64,000 bases of DNA from Candidatus Poribacteria bacterium (GTDB lineage Bacteria > Poribacteria > WGA-4E > PCPOR2b), in assembly GCA_022822785.1 (NCBI GenBank), contig JAJEAL010000026.1, forward strand, positions 62,001 to 126,000, given 5' to 3'. The translations under genes were made by a program, and so were the position numbers. The notes beneath the pieces are model-generated. The model was not told the origin of the DNA, did no database searches, and saw only the letters and a program-made list of their open reading frames with translations. Shown here piece after piece: positions 52,313 through 61,527 of the stretch. Positions within the stretch are counted from its first letter, which is position 1. Each line of letters starts with the position of its first letter.

Positions 52313-52398
52313 AACTCATCTAACCCACAATCAATATCCCCGATAAAAATATTGGGAGATACACCTTAACGACGAGATTGGAACCAAAGCAGATAGCT

Positions 52399-53043
52399 AT
52401 GTTCACAGGGATTGTTGCAGAGTTGGGAAGCGTCAAGGAAGTTCAGCGCAGCTCACAAGCGGGAACGCTCACTATCGCAGCCTCACAGGTGTTATCGGAT
52501 AGTAATATCGGGGATAGCATTGCAATAGATGGCGTCTGTCTGACGATCACCAACTTGACACACGACAGTTTCACAGCCGATGTTTCCGCCGAGACATTAC
52601 GGCGCACTACGTTGGGATCTCTCAAGCCGGGCGATCCGGTCAATCTGGAGAACCCATTGCGCTTAGCAGATCGATTGGGCGGGCATCTTGTTCTGGGGCA
52701 TGTCGACGAGGTTGGAACCATCAGCGGTTGGGAGGATGAAGCCACATCATCTCTAATGCGCGTTTCAATCTCTGAGGAAGCAATGCGATATGTGGTGTAT
52801 AAAGGCTCGGTCTGTGTTGACGGTGTCAGCCTGACAATCTCGAATCTATTTGACGACGGCTTTGAGGTCGCGCTCATTCCTCACACCATGCAGGTGACAA
52901 CGTTAGGACACAAACGGGTCGGCGCTCACGTGAATATTGAGGTAGATCTGTTAGGACGTTATATCGAACGATTGTTGACCTATCCCTCCGCCGAAGGGGC
53001 ATCAATCGATATCGACTTTTTAGCAAAACATGGGTATATTTGA
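52399..53043 (+). CDS. ribE: Riboflavin synthase alpha subunit
   Basis: 214 residues from ATG 52399, where the canonical MFTGIVAELG begins. Two similar lumazine-binding barrels (residues 1-95 and 96-195) carry DGVCLTIT and DGVSLTIS. It dismutates two lumazines into riboflavin and a pyrimidine. It is first of ribE-ribBA-ribH; ribD is absent from the window. The ATG has only a weak ribosome-binding site. A MITE copy separates it from ribBA. Confidence 0.95.
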   Translation: MFTGIVAELGSVKEVQRSSQAGTLTIAASQVLSDSNIGDSIAIDGVCLTITNLTHDSFTADVSAETLRRTTLGSLKPGDPVNLENPLRLADRLGGHLVLGHVDEVGTISGWEDEATSSLMRVSISEEAMRYVVYKGSVCVDGVSLTISNLFDDGFEVALIPHTMQVTTLGHKRVGAHVNIEVDLLGRYIERLLTYPSAEGASIDIDFLAKHGYI

Positions 53044-53058
53044 AATCAAAATTTCGAC

Positions 53059-53162
53059 TATGGTGAATTCTAAAAATAAATAGACACTTTTGCTCCCCGG
53101 TAGGTGCGGTTTCCTAACCGCACCGGGTTTGGAGTGTCCCATCAATTCTAAGATCCACTATA
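53059..53162. mobile_element. MITE-like element, copy 3 (104 bp), between ribE and ribBA
   Basis: Begins TATGGTGAATTCTAAAAATA and ends CCACTATA. The inner arms are TAGACACTTT and GAGTGTCC. The core GGTGCGGTTTCCTAACCGCACC is a perfect palindromic hairpin of 9 bp. It resembles the GGTAGGCGCTGTTTCC core of copy 1. It starts 15 bases after the ribE stop and ends 16 bases before the ribBA start. Confidence 0.72.
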
Positions 53163-53178
53163 AATGAAGGCATCACCT

Positions 53179-54438
53179 ATGAAGTTTAACACAATACCAG
53201 AAGCCATTGAAGCGATTAGAAATGGAGAAATGATTATCGTCTCTGATGATCCAGATCGGGAGAACGAAGGCGATCTAATCATGGCAGCAGAGAAAGCCAC
53301 GCCGGAGGCGATTAATTTCATGGCAAAATACGGGCGCGGTATGATCTGTCTACCGGCAACCGCAGAACGACTGTCGGAACTGAATCTCCCGTTGATGGTC
53401 TCTGAAAACACGGCGCAGCTGCATACGGCGTTTACCGTAACGATTGATGCCAAAGATGTAACCACCGGAATCTCCGCTTACGAACGGGCGCACACGGTTC
53501 AAAAGTTTGTCCATCCGGAGACGACAGCGGAGGATTTCGTCCGCCCGGGCCATATCTTCCCATTGCAGGCGGAGGAGGGCGGCGTCTTACGCCGTGCCGG
53601 CCATACGGAGGCGACGGTCGATTTGGCGCGCCTAGCGGGACTCTATCCGGCAGGGGTGCTCTGCGAAATCTTGAACGAAGATGGCACGATGGCACGGCTG
53701 CCGCAGCTCTTCGAGTTCGCTCAGAAATACGCGCTGAAGTTTATCACCATCGCGGACCTGATTGCCTATCGACGGCAAACAGAAACACTTATCAGGCGGG
53801 TTGCAGAAGCCGACCTTCAGACTAGGCACGGATATTTCAGACTCCATGCGTACCAAAGTGCCGACGACGAGAAAACCCACATAGCGTTGGTTCAAGGGGA
53901 TATCTCGGACGGTGAACCAGTGCTAGTGCGGATGCACTCCCAATGTTTCACCGGCGATGTATTCGGTTCCCTCCGATGTGATTGTGGCGAACAGTTGGAA
54001 AAAGCCATGCAACTTATCCAGAAAGAGGGACGGGGTGTCTTAGTCTATATGCGTCAGGAGGGACGGGGTATGGGACTCGGCAACAAAATTCGCGCCTACC
54101 GGCTACAGGACAACGAGGGCTTGGACACTGTGGAAGCAAACGAGAAGCTTGGTTTCCCTCCGGATTTGCGAGATTACGGTGTGGGTGCCCAGATTTTGAC
54201 AGACCTCGGTGTACAGAAAATGCGTCTATTGACAAACAATCCGCGTAAGGTCAGCGGTTTGGAAGGACATAACCTTGAAATTGTCGAGCGGATTCCGCTA
54301 CAGACCAAACCCCACGCATTTAATCGGCACTATCTGGAAACGAAGAAAACGAAACTAGGACATCTGTTGCTAGATACTATCAATGATGAGAGAGAGGAGA
54401 CAGTGCACGGTTATGACGGCCTAATGGTTCAAGGCTAA
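53179..54438 (+). CDS. ribBA: Bifunctional DHBP synthase/GTP cyclohydrolase II
   Basis: 419 residues from ATG 53179 (GAAGG upstream; an ATG at 53164 is in frame). Residues 1-200 are the dihydroxybutanone phosphate synthase, with [16 protein letters not shown] near 22-38 and [10 protein letters not shown]. Residues about 205-419 are GTP cyclohydrolase II, with the zinc ligands in [15 protein letters not shown] near 255 and [17 protein letters not shown]. Both halves keep their active-site motifs. It makes the two precursors of riboflavin. Confidence 0.96.
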   Translation: MKFNTIPEAIEAIRNGEMIIVSDDPDRENEGDLIMAAEKATPEAINFMAKYGRGMICLPATAERLSELNLPLMVSENTAQLHTAFTVTIDAKDVTTGISAYERAHTVQKFVHPETTAEDFVRPGHIFPLQAEEGGVLRRAGHTEATVDLARLAGLYPAGVLCEILNEDGTMARLPQLFEFAQKYALKFITIADLIAYRRQTETLIRRVAEADLQTRHGYFRLHAYQSADDEKTHIALVQGDISDGEPVLVRMHSQCFTGDVFGSLRCDCGEQLEKAMQLIQKEGRGVLVYMRQEGRGMGLGNKIRAYRLQDNEGLDTVEANEKLGFPPDLRDYGVGAQILTDLGVQKMRLLTNNPRKVSGLEGHNLEIVERIPLQTKPHAFNRHYLETKKTKLGHLLLDTINDEREETVHGYDGLMVQG

Positions 54439-54458
54439 ACAGCCGGCACTGAAGGATA

Positions 54459-54938
54459 ATGCCAAATATCTACGAAGGCAATCTTATCGGTACTGACCTG
54501 AAAATTGGAATCGTGATCAGCCGGTTTAACAGCTTTATTACAACCAAATTGTTAGACGGGGCACTTGATGCACTCAAACGCCACGGTGTAAACCAAGACG
54601 AGATAGACATCTGCTGGACGCCCGGTTCATTTGAGATTCCTACCACGGCAAAACGGCTCGCTGAAAAGGAGCGATACGACGCCGTTATCTGTATCGGCGC
54701 AGTTATTCGTGGTGCGACGCCGCACTTCGACTTTGTCGCCAACGAGAGCGCGAAAGGAATTGCCCAGGTCTCGTTGAATACAGGAATCCCTGTAATCTAT
54801 GGGGTTATCACCACCGATACGATTGAGCAAGCAATCGAACGCGCTGGCACTAAAGCGGGGAATAAAGGGGCGGAGGCGGCAGTCACGGCGATTGAGATGG
54901 CGAACTTGTATCGACAAATTGATGAACAGATAACTTGA
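54459..54938 (+). CDS. ribH: 6,7-dimethyl-8-ribityllumazine synthase
   Basis: 159 residues. Motifs [27 protein letters not shown] near 50, [16 protein letters not shown] near 80 and [26 protein letters not shown] cover the pentamer active site. AAGGA lies just before the ATG. It joins the ribBA products to the pyrimidine to give lumazine. Its 3' end lies 17 bases before the ATG of the first methyltransferase, so the operon may read into that gene. Confidence 0.97.
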   Translation: MPNIYEGNLIGTDLKIGIVISRFNSFITTKLLDGALDALKRHGVNQDEIDICWTPGSFEIPTTAKRLAEKERYDAVICIGAVIRGATPHFDFVANESAKGIAQVSLNTGIPVIYGVITTDTIEQAIERAGTKAGNKGAEAAVTAIEMANLYRQIDEQIT

Positions 54939-54955
54939 TAGACCACTTTGAGCTT

Positions 54956-55804
54956 ATGGCAGCCTTAGAAGATATCAAAATTGGTAACGGGCGGATTATC
55001 AGAGGAGATTGTCTCTCGGTGATGGATAATTTTCCCGATAACCATTTTATGCTTGGGTTCACCTCGCCTCCCTACCTAAACGCAATCAATTATGAGGAAC
55101 ATATTGAAAAACTGCACGGGGCCAAAGCGCGGTGGGAGCGAGAAGATATATCCTACGAGGCATATCGAATTTTTCTGGAGAATCGGTTTAAGGCATTGTT
55201 GCGAATTACCAAGCCGGGAGGACACAATGTGGTAAATATCGCTCCGGTCTTGTGGAACGGTACTCGGACAGCACTCCCGTTTCATTTTGTCAGTTGGCTT
55301 GAAGAAATTGGGTGGCAATTCAAGGAAGATATTATCTGGGAAAAACCGGTTGCAAGAGATCGGAGATCGGGGGTATTATTGCAGCATCCCTATCCCGGAT
55401 ATTACTACCCTAGTTTGGTTGCCGAATATGTATTTGTTTTTCAGAAACCCGCTGATAAGAAAAGCCGGAACAACATTTATTGGAATAGAAGCGATGAAGA
55501 AAAAACAGAAAATGAAATTGACCTGAAAGACTATCAAGGTGAGAAGAGTAAAAACGTCTGGAAAATCCGTCCGTTAGCCCCACAAGAGAATCTGCATCCG
55601 TGTCCATTTCCGTTGGAACTTGCGGAACGGGTCATCCAGTTTTACTCCTATAAGGGAGATTCGATAATTGACATTTTTGCCGGAAGTGGGCAGACAAATT
55701 GTGCCGCAGAAAAATTGGGCAGAGCGCATGTGGGTATTGAGACACAAAAAAAATATATAGATTATGCGGTTAACCAACTAAATCAAACACCACACGGTCC
55801 ATAG
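54956..55804 (+). CDS. Beta-class DNA methyltransferase, TSPPY type
   Basis: 282 residues from ATG 54956; a TTG at 54935 overlapping the ribH stop opens the frame earlier. Catalytic motif IV TSPPY lies at residues 36-40 and the SAM-binding FAGSGQT near 246, so motif IV precedes motif I as in beta-class enzymes. The central region (about 110-215) is the target-recognition part. S/D-PPY enzymes methylate N4 of cytosine or N6 of adenine; TSPPY favours N4-cytosine, which is inference. No restriction endonuclease gene is adjacent. Confidence 0.85.
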   Translation: MAALEDIKIGNGRIIRGDCLSVMDNFPDNHFMLGFTSPPYLNAINYEEHIEKLHGAKARWEREDISYEAYRIFLENRFKALLRITKPGGHNVVNIAPVLWNGTRTALPFHFVSWLEEIGWQFKEDIIWEKPVARDRRSGVLLQHPYPGYYYPSLVAEYVFVFQKPADKKSRNNIYWNRSDEEKTENEIDLKDYQGEKSKNVWKIRPLAPQENLHPCPFPLELAERVIQFYSYKGDSIIDIFAGSGQTNCAAEKLGRAHVGIETQKKYIDYAVNQLNQTPHGP

Positions 55805-55865
55805 AGCAGGTGAATGAATTTCAGATTATAATCAATGATGAGTTTTTCACGTAATAGGATAGAGC

Positions 55866-56759
55866 ATGAAAGCAACTGTGCTGCAAGGAGATTGTGCCTC
55901 GCTGTTAGACCCACAAAGTGCTGCTTTAGGGCACGTTGATCTCACCTTTCTCGATCCGCCCTTCAATCAGGATAAGGGCTACAATGAGTGGGACGATAAT
56001 TTACCTGAAGCGCAATATTGGAAGTGGATGGGTGATGTGTGCAAAAAGATTTATCACTGGACCACTTCAGGCGGCGCAATCTATTTCATGCAACGCGAAA
56101 AGAAAACTGAATCTGTCCTACGGTGTCTGCGCGAGGCTGGATGGGGGTTTCAAAACCTAATTATTTGGAAAAAGAAAACGTCCGCTGTCCCCGGAATGAA
56201 CCGTTTTGGCAAACATTATCAGATCATTGCGTTTGCAACGAAAGGGGAGCGTCCACAGGTCTTTCACCGTCTGCGAATTAATCCACCACTCCCTGTGGAC
56301 TACAAATATGAGCGCGAGAATGGCCTGTTCGTCACCGATGTGTGGGACGATATTCGTGAGTTGACCTCCGGATATTTTGCCGGTGATGAAGCCTTGCGGG
56401 ATGCGAAGGGAAATCGCTTGCACAAACAACAGGCACCGATTCAACTGCTCCTTCGGATAATCCTTTCTTCGACAAATCCCGGTGATGTTGTGTTGGATCC
56501 GTTTGCAGGTTCAGGAACTACTTTGGTCGTTTCCGAGCAGCTAGGACGACAATCGATCGGGATTGAGCTCGATAAGATTAATGTCAAAATCATCCGAGAA
56601 AGGCTTTCTAAAAAAAGAGAAGCCGATGATATTTCAAGTCTATTCAAAGATTATGAATGCACACCGAACTTGGACGCCATTTGGGGACGAGCTAAATCGA
56701 GCAGTACAGGGACCTCCAAACAGATAGGACTTTTTGAGTCAAATCAAGGTCGCGTTTGA
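55866..56759 (+). CDS. Beta-class DNA methyltransferase, DPPF type
   Basis: 297 residues. Motif IV DPPF lies at residues 30-33 and FAGSGTT near 217; the order again marks the beta class, and DPPF favours N6-adenine (inference). HKQQAPIQLLLRIILSSTNPGD precedes motif I. The two enzymes share little sequence outside the motifs, so they are not a recent duplication. The second begins 61 bases after the first. The pair stands between ribH and hisH, and no endonuclease, specificity or transposition gene flanks them. Confidence 0.85.
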   Translation: MKATVLQGDCASLLDPQSAALGHVDLTFLDPPFNQDKGYNEWDDNLPEAQYWKWMGDVCKKIYHWTTSGGAIYFMQREKKTESVLRCLREAGWGFQNLIIWKKKTSAVPGMNRFGKHYQIIAFATKGERPQVFHRLRINPPLPVDYKYERENGLFVTDVWDDIRELTSGYFAGDEALRDAKGNRLHKQQAPIQLLLRIILSSTNPGDVVLDPFAGSGTTLVVSEQLGRQSIGIELDKINVKIIRERLSKKREADDISSLFKDYECTPNLDAIWGRAKSSSTGTSKQIGLFESNQGRV

Positions 56760-56872
56760 ACAGATGAACGTCTCAAACCTATTTTCATAGCTTGAAATTT
56801 TCACCCTGCAACACCATTTCAACGGCCCCTTCTTAATTTTTCAAACGAATCTTTTATGAATATGAGCCCCTA

Positions 56873-57481
56873 ATGATTGCAATCATCGACTACGGCGCGG
56901 GCAACCTGACAAGCGTTAAACGTGCTGTCAAATACTTGGGTTACGACGGAAAAATTACCGCCGACCCCCAGACCATTTTGGACGCAGAGAAGGTTATATT
57001 TCCCGGGGTGGGTGCGGCACGGGCAACAATGGATAACTTGAAGACGGCCGGCCTCGTAGATGTCATGTGGAAGGTGTACGAGTCGGGCAAGCCGATGCTG
57101 GGTATCTGCATCGGTATCCAAATTCTGTTCAATCACAGCGAAGAGGAGGACACCGATTGCCTCAGTATCCTGCCGGGCGTTGTCAAAAAGTACGAGCCAA
57201 CACCGACCTTAAAAGTACCGCAGATTGGCTGGAATGAAGTGTATCAGACCCAGGCGCATCCAATTTTTCAAGATGTTCCCAATCCGGCACATTTCTACTT
57301 TGTCAATTCGTACTACCCAATTCCACAGCACAATTCATACATCGTGGGGCAGACCACTTACGGCGTTGAGTTTTCGAGTGTCGTTGCATATCAGAACCTA
57401 ATCGCAATGCAGTTTCATTTGGAGAAAAGCGGGCGGATCGGGCTCAGAATGCTGGACAATTTCTTACGAGACAAGCAGTAA
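56873..57481 (+). CDS. hisH: Imidazole glycerol phosphate synthase glutamine amidotransferase subunit HisH
   Basis: 202 residues. The class I amidotransferase triad is Cys79 in LGICIGIQ, His182 and Glu184 in QFHLEKSG. The usual motifs are GICLGMQ and QFHPEKS, so the residue between His and Glu has changed from Pro to Leu; the triad itself is kept. YDYGAGNL-type start (IDYGAGNLTSVKRA). Supplies ammonia to HisF in histidine synthesis. HisF and the rest of the pathway are not in the window, so the gene is an outlier from a his operon. Confidence 0.93.
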   Translation: MIAIIDYGAGNLTSVKRAVKYLGYDGKITADPQTILDAEKVIFPGVGAARATMDNLKTAGLVDVMWKVYESGKPMLGICIGIQILFNHSEEEDTDCLSILPGVVKKYEPTPTLKVPQIGWNEVYQTQAHPIFQDVPNPAHFYFVNSYYPIPQHNSYIVGQTTYGVEFSSVVAYQNLIAMQFHLEKSGRIGLRMLDNFLRDKQ

Positions 57482-57542
57482 GATTCCTTGTAGGTCAAAT
57501 TTCTGAATCCTTGATACCCTATCGGAGGCAACACGTGCATCC

Positions 57543-59069
57543 ATGCTAACTTTCCTCCTCATATTCGTTGTCCTACTGATTAACCTGTTTGTTTACGGTT
57601 TGAATATTCCGGAGAACTATGGTGTCGCCTCACATCTGTACTATGGCATCATTATTCTCGCAGGGATATACGATAACCGTCGCGGACAGTATCTCTTGCT
57701 TGCGTGCACAATATTAGCCAACTGGATACACGCCGGGCTCTACTATGAGCAGATTCATTTTGGGGTGGTTGCGATCCTGTATCCTATCATTGCATATTTC
57801 ATCGTCCGCACGATTCAGCTTTTCAAAGCACAACGGGCTACCATGGAGGCACAGCTTCGGCAGATCGATTATGCGAACACAGACCTTGAAAAACGGGTGC
57901 GCGATCTATCTACCCTTTTTGATATTAGTGATAGCGCTAACACCGCCCTAGAGTTAGATGAATTATTTCAGAAAATCATTAAAACTCTTACTGACCGGAT
58001 GGGTGTATACCGAGGCACACTTAGGATCTGGGAGGAGGGTGAGCCAGTCAAAAAGGTCGAGGCGGTTTTCGGATTGACGGACGCGGAGCTCCGTCGTGGA
58101 ACGGACAGCCAAATCGATCTTATCCAACAGCAGGTGCTCCAGTCTGGGCAACCGATTGGTGTACCCCATAGTCGCACTCCGCTTCAACAGATGGAGTTTC
58201 TAGATGCGAAGTCGGTCGAGTCTAAAGATCCAATCGCTTTCTGGTGTATCCCAGTGGTGGTGGACGAACGCGTGATTGGCACACTAACGATTGATAAGGC
58301 ATCGGACGAGTTTTCTATTGATGATGATATCCGTGTTTTGACAATTATCGCAGCGATTGTGGCACAACGCGTCAAAATCCAGCAGATGATTGATTCGCTA
58401 GTACAATCTGAACGGCTCGCCGCCCTAGGCAAGCTTGCAACAACAGTGGCACATGAGGTGAGAAACCCACTTGGCGGAATTAAGGGGGCGGCGCAGCTGC
58501 TGCAACTAGAGGACGAATCGAATCCACAGATTCAAGAATACATTCAGGTGATTATCAAAGAAGTCGATCGCTTGAACAGGGTAGTTGAGCAGCTGCTTGT
58601 GTCCGGTAACCCACGCACCGCCGGTGTCAAACCAAGCGACATCGGCGACTTAATTGAGAATAGCCTCTCGATCTGTCAGTCGGAGTTGGATCGGGACAAT
58701 ATCTGTGTTGAAAAGTGCTTCGCTGCCGATTGTCCACCGGTTTCTATGAACGGCGACGGGATGACACAGGTGTTGCTGAATCTATTTCGTAACGCGATTG
58801 AGTCGATGGAAGATGGCGGCGTGCTGACAGTTCGGACAGTCTATAATGCCCCGAATCAGGCGGTTCAAATTTATATTATGGACACTGGACGTGGTATACC
58901 GCCGGAGGTCGCTTCCCGTCTGTTCGATCCCTTCTACACCACGAAACAGAAAGGGACAGGATTAGGCCTAGCGATTAGCCAACAGATCGTTGAAGAACAC
59001 GGGGGCACCATTGAAGTAGACGTAACAGAACCTCAAGGGGCAACGTTTATTGTTACGCTGCCGGTTTGA
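57543..59069 (+). CDS. Sensor histidine kinase with N-terminal membrane region and GAF domain (NtrB-like)
   Basis: 508 residues. Three or four membrane helices (about 1-95), a short coiled coil (95-125), then a GAF domain (about 128-285; FCIPVVV-like WCIPVVVDERVIGTLTIDK). The phospho-accepting His304 lies in TTVAHEVRNPLGG. HATPase motifs follow: NLFRNAIESM (N box), DTGRGIPPEVASRLFDPFYTTKQKGTGLGLAIS (G1-F-G2). The H-box and ATPase type match the NtrB/AtoS class, which partners with sigma-54 activators such as the regulator at 59470. Confidence 0.93.
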   Translation: MLTFLLIFVVLLINLFVYGLNIPENYGVASHLYYGIIILAGIYDNRRGQYLLLACTILANWIHAGLYYEQIHFGVVAILYPIIAYFIVRTIQLFKAQRATMEAQLRQIDYANTDLEKRVRDLSTLFDISDSANTALELDELFQKIIKTLTDRMGVYRGTLRIWEEGEPVKKVEAVFGLTDAELRRGTDSQIDLIQQQVLQSGQPIGVPHSRTPLQQMEFLDAKSVESKDPIAFWCIPVVVDERVIGTLTIDKASDEFSIDDDIRVLTIIAAIVAQRVKIQQMIDSLVQSERLAALGKLATTVAHEVRNPLGGIKGAAQLLQLEDESNPQIQEYIQVIIKEVDRLNRVVEQLLVSGNPRTAGVKPSDIGDLIENSLSICQSELDRDNICVEKCFAADCPPVSMNGDGMTQVLLNLFRNAIESMEDGGVLTVRTVYNAPNQAVQIYIMDTGRGIPPEVASRLFDPFYTTKQKGTGLGLAISQQIVEEHGGTIEVDVTEPQGATFIVTLPV

Positions 59070-59090
59070 GCAAATTCAGTGAATACAAAT

Positions 59091-59406
59091 ATGACAAATA
59101 AAAGAAACATGTCATTAACTGAAGAAGAAATTCGCCAATTAATCGCTAATGAATTTCCACGCTTAATAACCCAAAACCCCGAGATTCGTTATGAGTTGAT
59201 CAGTGATTGCAGTTGAAATTAAATCACCAGTCAGCCGCGGCGACCTTGTCCTTTTTCAAAGGAAAGTGGCATTCTTTGAACAGACCGAAAATGTAACGGT
59301 AAATCGAAGATTTTTCATATCTCCGTTTGTTGATCCTAATGCTGTCAAATTGGCGACAGGACTGGGTATCGAACTCTACACTCACAGCTTAGATATTATG
59401 ATTTAA
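59091..59406 (+). pseudogene. DUF3782-like remnant (frameshifted, centre deleted)
   Basis: From ATG 59091 or 59109 the frame gives LTEEEIRQLIANEFPRLITQ..., the helical start of DUF3782 proteins, and stops at TGA near 59216. A second frame from about 59203 continues with VIAVEIKSPVSRGDLVLFQRK and ISPFVDPNAVKLATGLGIELY, the C-terminal PD-(D/E)XK-like core in which E-I-K is the catalytic pair. The central coiled coil of intact proteins is missing. The remnant sits between the histidine kinase and its regulator. Confidence 0.75.
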
Positions 59407-59469
59407 CTTAGTATCGATGCTGCTTTTGCAGCTGCCGGTCTCGGTTCAGACAACTTTCATTAGATCTAT

Positions 59470-60924
59470 ATGGCACACACAATTCTCATCGCTGACGACG
59501 ACGATAGCATACGCTTTGTTTTAGAGAAAGCCCTTCAGAAGGAAGGGTATCGCACATTCTCCGCGCGGAACGGGAAAGAGACCGTCGATCTCCTCCAATC
59601 AGAAACGATTGATACCATTTTCCTCGATATCTTTATGCCTGATGTCAATGGGTTAGATCTGATTGAAGAGCTTCAGGAGATCAATAACACCGCATCAATT
59701 ATTATCATCACTGCCCACGGCACAACACAAATAGCCATTGAAGCCGCAAAGCGCCACGCCTATGACTATATGACCAAACCTTTTGATCTCAAACAAATCT
59801 CACCTTTGGTCGCCCGTGCGGTATATGCTGCGGATCAAGCGAAAGTCGCAATCGCCGAAGATTCGCCACCGGTGGATACCACCCCATCACAAAACGGGGA
59901 TGAGATAGGCACTCAGATTGTTGGGGAGAGCGATGCGATGCACATGATTTACCTGACCATTGGCAGGGCGGCGATCAGCGACGAGACGGTCCTGATTATG
60001 GGAGAGAGCGGCACTGGTAAAGAATCAATTGCCAAAGCGATTCACCAAAATAGTAAAAGGGCAAATGAGGAGTTTGTGGTGGTCGATTGCAGCGCGATTC
60101 CCTCCGATCTGATCGAAAGCGCACTCTTTGGACACGTTAAAGGGGCGTATACAGGGGCTGACACAGCACGTGAGGGGAAATTTGAGCAGGCAGACCGAGG
60201 TACGATTTTTCTTGACGAGGTCGGTGAATTACCAATAGAAGTGCAGATGAAACTGCTGCGGGTCCTCCAAGAACGGGAAGTTGAACCGATTGGATCAAAT
60301 GAGATTCGCAAGGTCGATGTGCGGGTGGTTGCCGCCACAAACCGACGCCTTGATTTAGCAATTCAAGAAGGCGCATTTCGGGAAGATCTGTTTTATCGGC
60401 TTAATGTAGTACCAATCTTTTTACCGCCGTTGCGTGAACGGAAAGAGGACATCCCCGATCTGGTCGATTTCTTCATGTCCCGTTTTGCTCAGGACTACGA
60501 GCAGCCCAAAGGAACGATTTCGCAGGAAGCCTTCAAGCTGCTGATGGCATATGATTGGCCCGGAAACGTCCGCGAACTTGAAAATGCTCTAAAGCGAGCA
60601 CTCGTAATGTGCGCCGGTCAGGTGCTTCTTCCAGAACACTTTCCAGAACTTTCGGGGAACCCGACCATCTCTCCGACAAAGGCTCCAGGAGGGTTCGAGA
60701 GCCGTCTTGCCGCATTAATGTCGGAGCGTGTTGAGGAATTTACCGAATCGGGAGCCGCCGCTGGGCAGCTTCATGCAGAGATACGCACTGCCGTTGAAAA
60801 ACCGCTCTTTGAATTGATTCTCCAGCGCACCGGATGGAATCGCAGGAAAGCCGCCGATATACTTGGAATTAACCGGAATACCCTCCACTCCAAAATGGAA
60901 GAGTATGGGATTCAAAAGCACTAA
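59470..60924 (+). CDS. Sigma-54-dependent response regulator, NtrC family
   Basis: 484 residues. The receiver domain covers 1-120, with phospho-accepting Asp53 in FLDIFMPD. The AAA+ domain (about 150-380) has Walker A GESGTGKES, the sigma-54 contact loop GAYTGA (a permitted variant of GAFTGA), and Walker B TIFLDEVGELP. The C-terminal Fis-type helix-turn-helix is RKAADILGINRNTLHSKMEEYGI. It activates sigma-54 promoters when phosphorylated, most likely by the kinase at 57543. Targets unknown; no clear -24/-12 site was found in the window. Confidence 0.96.
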   Translation: MAHTILIADDDDSIRFVLEKALQKEGYRTFSARNGKETVDLLQSETIDTIFLDIFMPDVNGLDLIEELQEINNTASIIIITAHGTTQIAIEAAKRHAYDYMTKPFDLKQISPLVARAVYAADQAKVAIAEDSPPVDTTPSQNGDEIGTQIVGESDAMHMIYLTIGRAAISDETVLIMGESGTGKESIAKAIHQNSKRANEEFVVVDCSAIPSDLIESALFGHVKGAYTGADTAREGKFEQADRGTIFLDEVGELPIEVQMKLLRVLQEREVEPIGSNEIRKVDVRVVAATNRRLDLAIQEGAFREDLFYRLNVVPIFLPPLRERKEDIPDLVDFFMSRFAQDYEQPKGTISQEAFKLLMAYDWPGNVRELENALKRALVMCAGQVLLPEHFPELSGNPTISPTKAPGGFESRLAALMSERVEEFTESGAAAGQLHAEIRTAVEKPLFELILQRTGWNRRKAADILGINRNTLHSKMEEYGIQKH

Positions 60925-61242
60925 GGATTATCCAAATTTCCGGCTATAAGTTGCGACTGAAAGCCCTAACGGCGCGATATGTGGGTTGCATTAAGACCCA
61001 TTGACAAATGGATCAGTGAAATCCAACATCATACCCGTAGGTCGGTCATCTTGCCCGACTCTCGCGCCGAACTTAGTTATCGCATGAATTAATGACCCAA
61101 CACAACGCCAGCAGAGTGGCATGTTTATAGACGGGCTGTGTGTTTTTTCTAGCAAGGAATTCCAATTCATTGTATCGTCTGGCGAATTACAGTAAGAAGT
61201 TCGACCAGTCTCAATACGTCGTAACGTACGGTTTAATGCCCT
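60925..61242. other. Non-coding stretch between the regulator and the vertex-protein pair
   Basis: About 320 bases with no gene, strong hairpin or repeat that I can support. The region just before 61243 presumably holds the leader of the microcompartment pair; no ribosome-binding site stands out before its ATG. Confidence 0.45.
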
Positions 61243-61527
61243 ATGGATATTGCAAAGGTCCTCGGAACCATCGTCGCAACGCGAAAAGATCCAAGCGTGG
61301 TTGGTTATCGTCTCCTTGTTGTACAACCCCTTGACGCAGAGGGAGGAATCGTCGGCGATCCAGTCACAGCCGTTGATATACAAGGCGCCGCCGGATATGG
61401 TGAACTGGTCTATATCGTCACTGGCGGAGATGCCGCATTCGTATCAGCGGAACGTGCGATGCCTGTTGATGTCGCTGTAGTGGGGATTGTTGATTCGATC
61501 ACTGTGACCGAGAGAGCGGAGGAGTGA
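61243..61527 (+). CDS. EutN/CcmL-type microcompartment vertex protein 1
   Basis: 94 residues. The small barrel begins DIAKVLGTIVATRKDPSVVGYRLLVVQPL, with AVDIQGAAGYGELVYIVTGGDA and VVGIVDSI, the signature of the pentameric BMC vertex family (about 85-100 residues). Pentamers cap the twelve corners of bacterial microcompartments. The stop TGA overlaps the second gene's ATG (TGATG), so the two are translationally coupled. No hexameric shell gene or enzyme core is in the window. Confidence 0.92.
   Translation: MDIAKVLGTIVATRKDPSVVGYRLLVVQPLDAEGGIVGDPVTAVDIQGAAGYGELVYIVTGGDAAFVSAERAMPVDVAVVGIVDSITVTERAEE

Noticed and set aside
52313-52398. FMN riboswitch before ribE
   Set aside because: The leader between the promoter and the start is only about 85 bases and lacks the conserved RFN blocks.
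60991-61383. A 130-codon frame on the minus strand
   Set aside because: It covers the start of the first vertex protein gene, has no ribosome-binding site and no recognisable motif.
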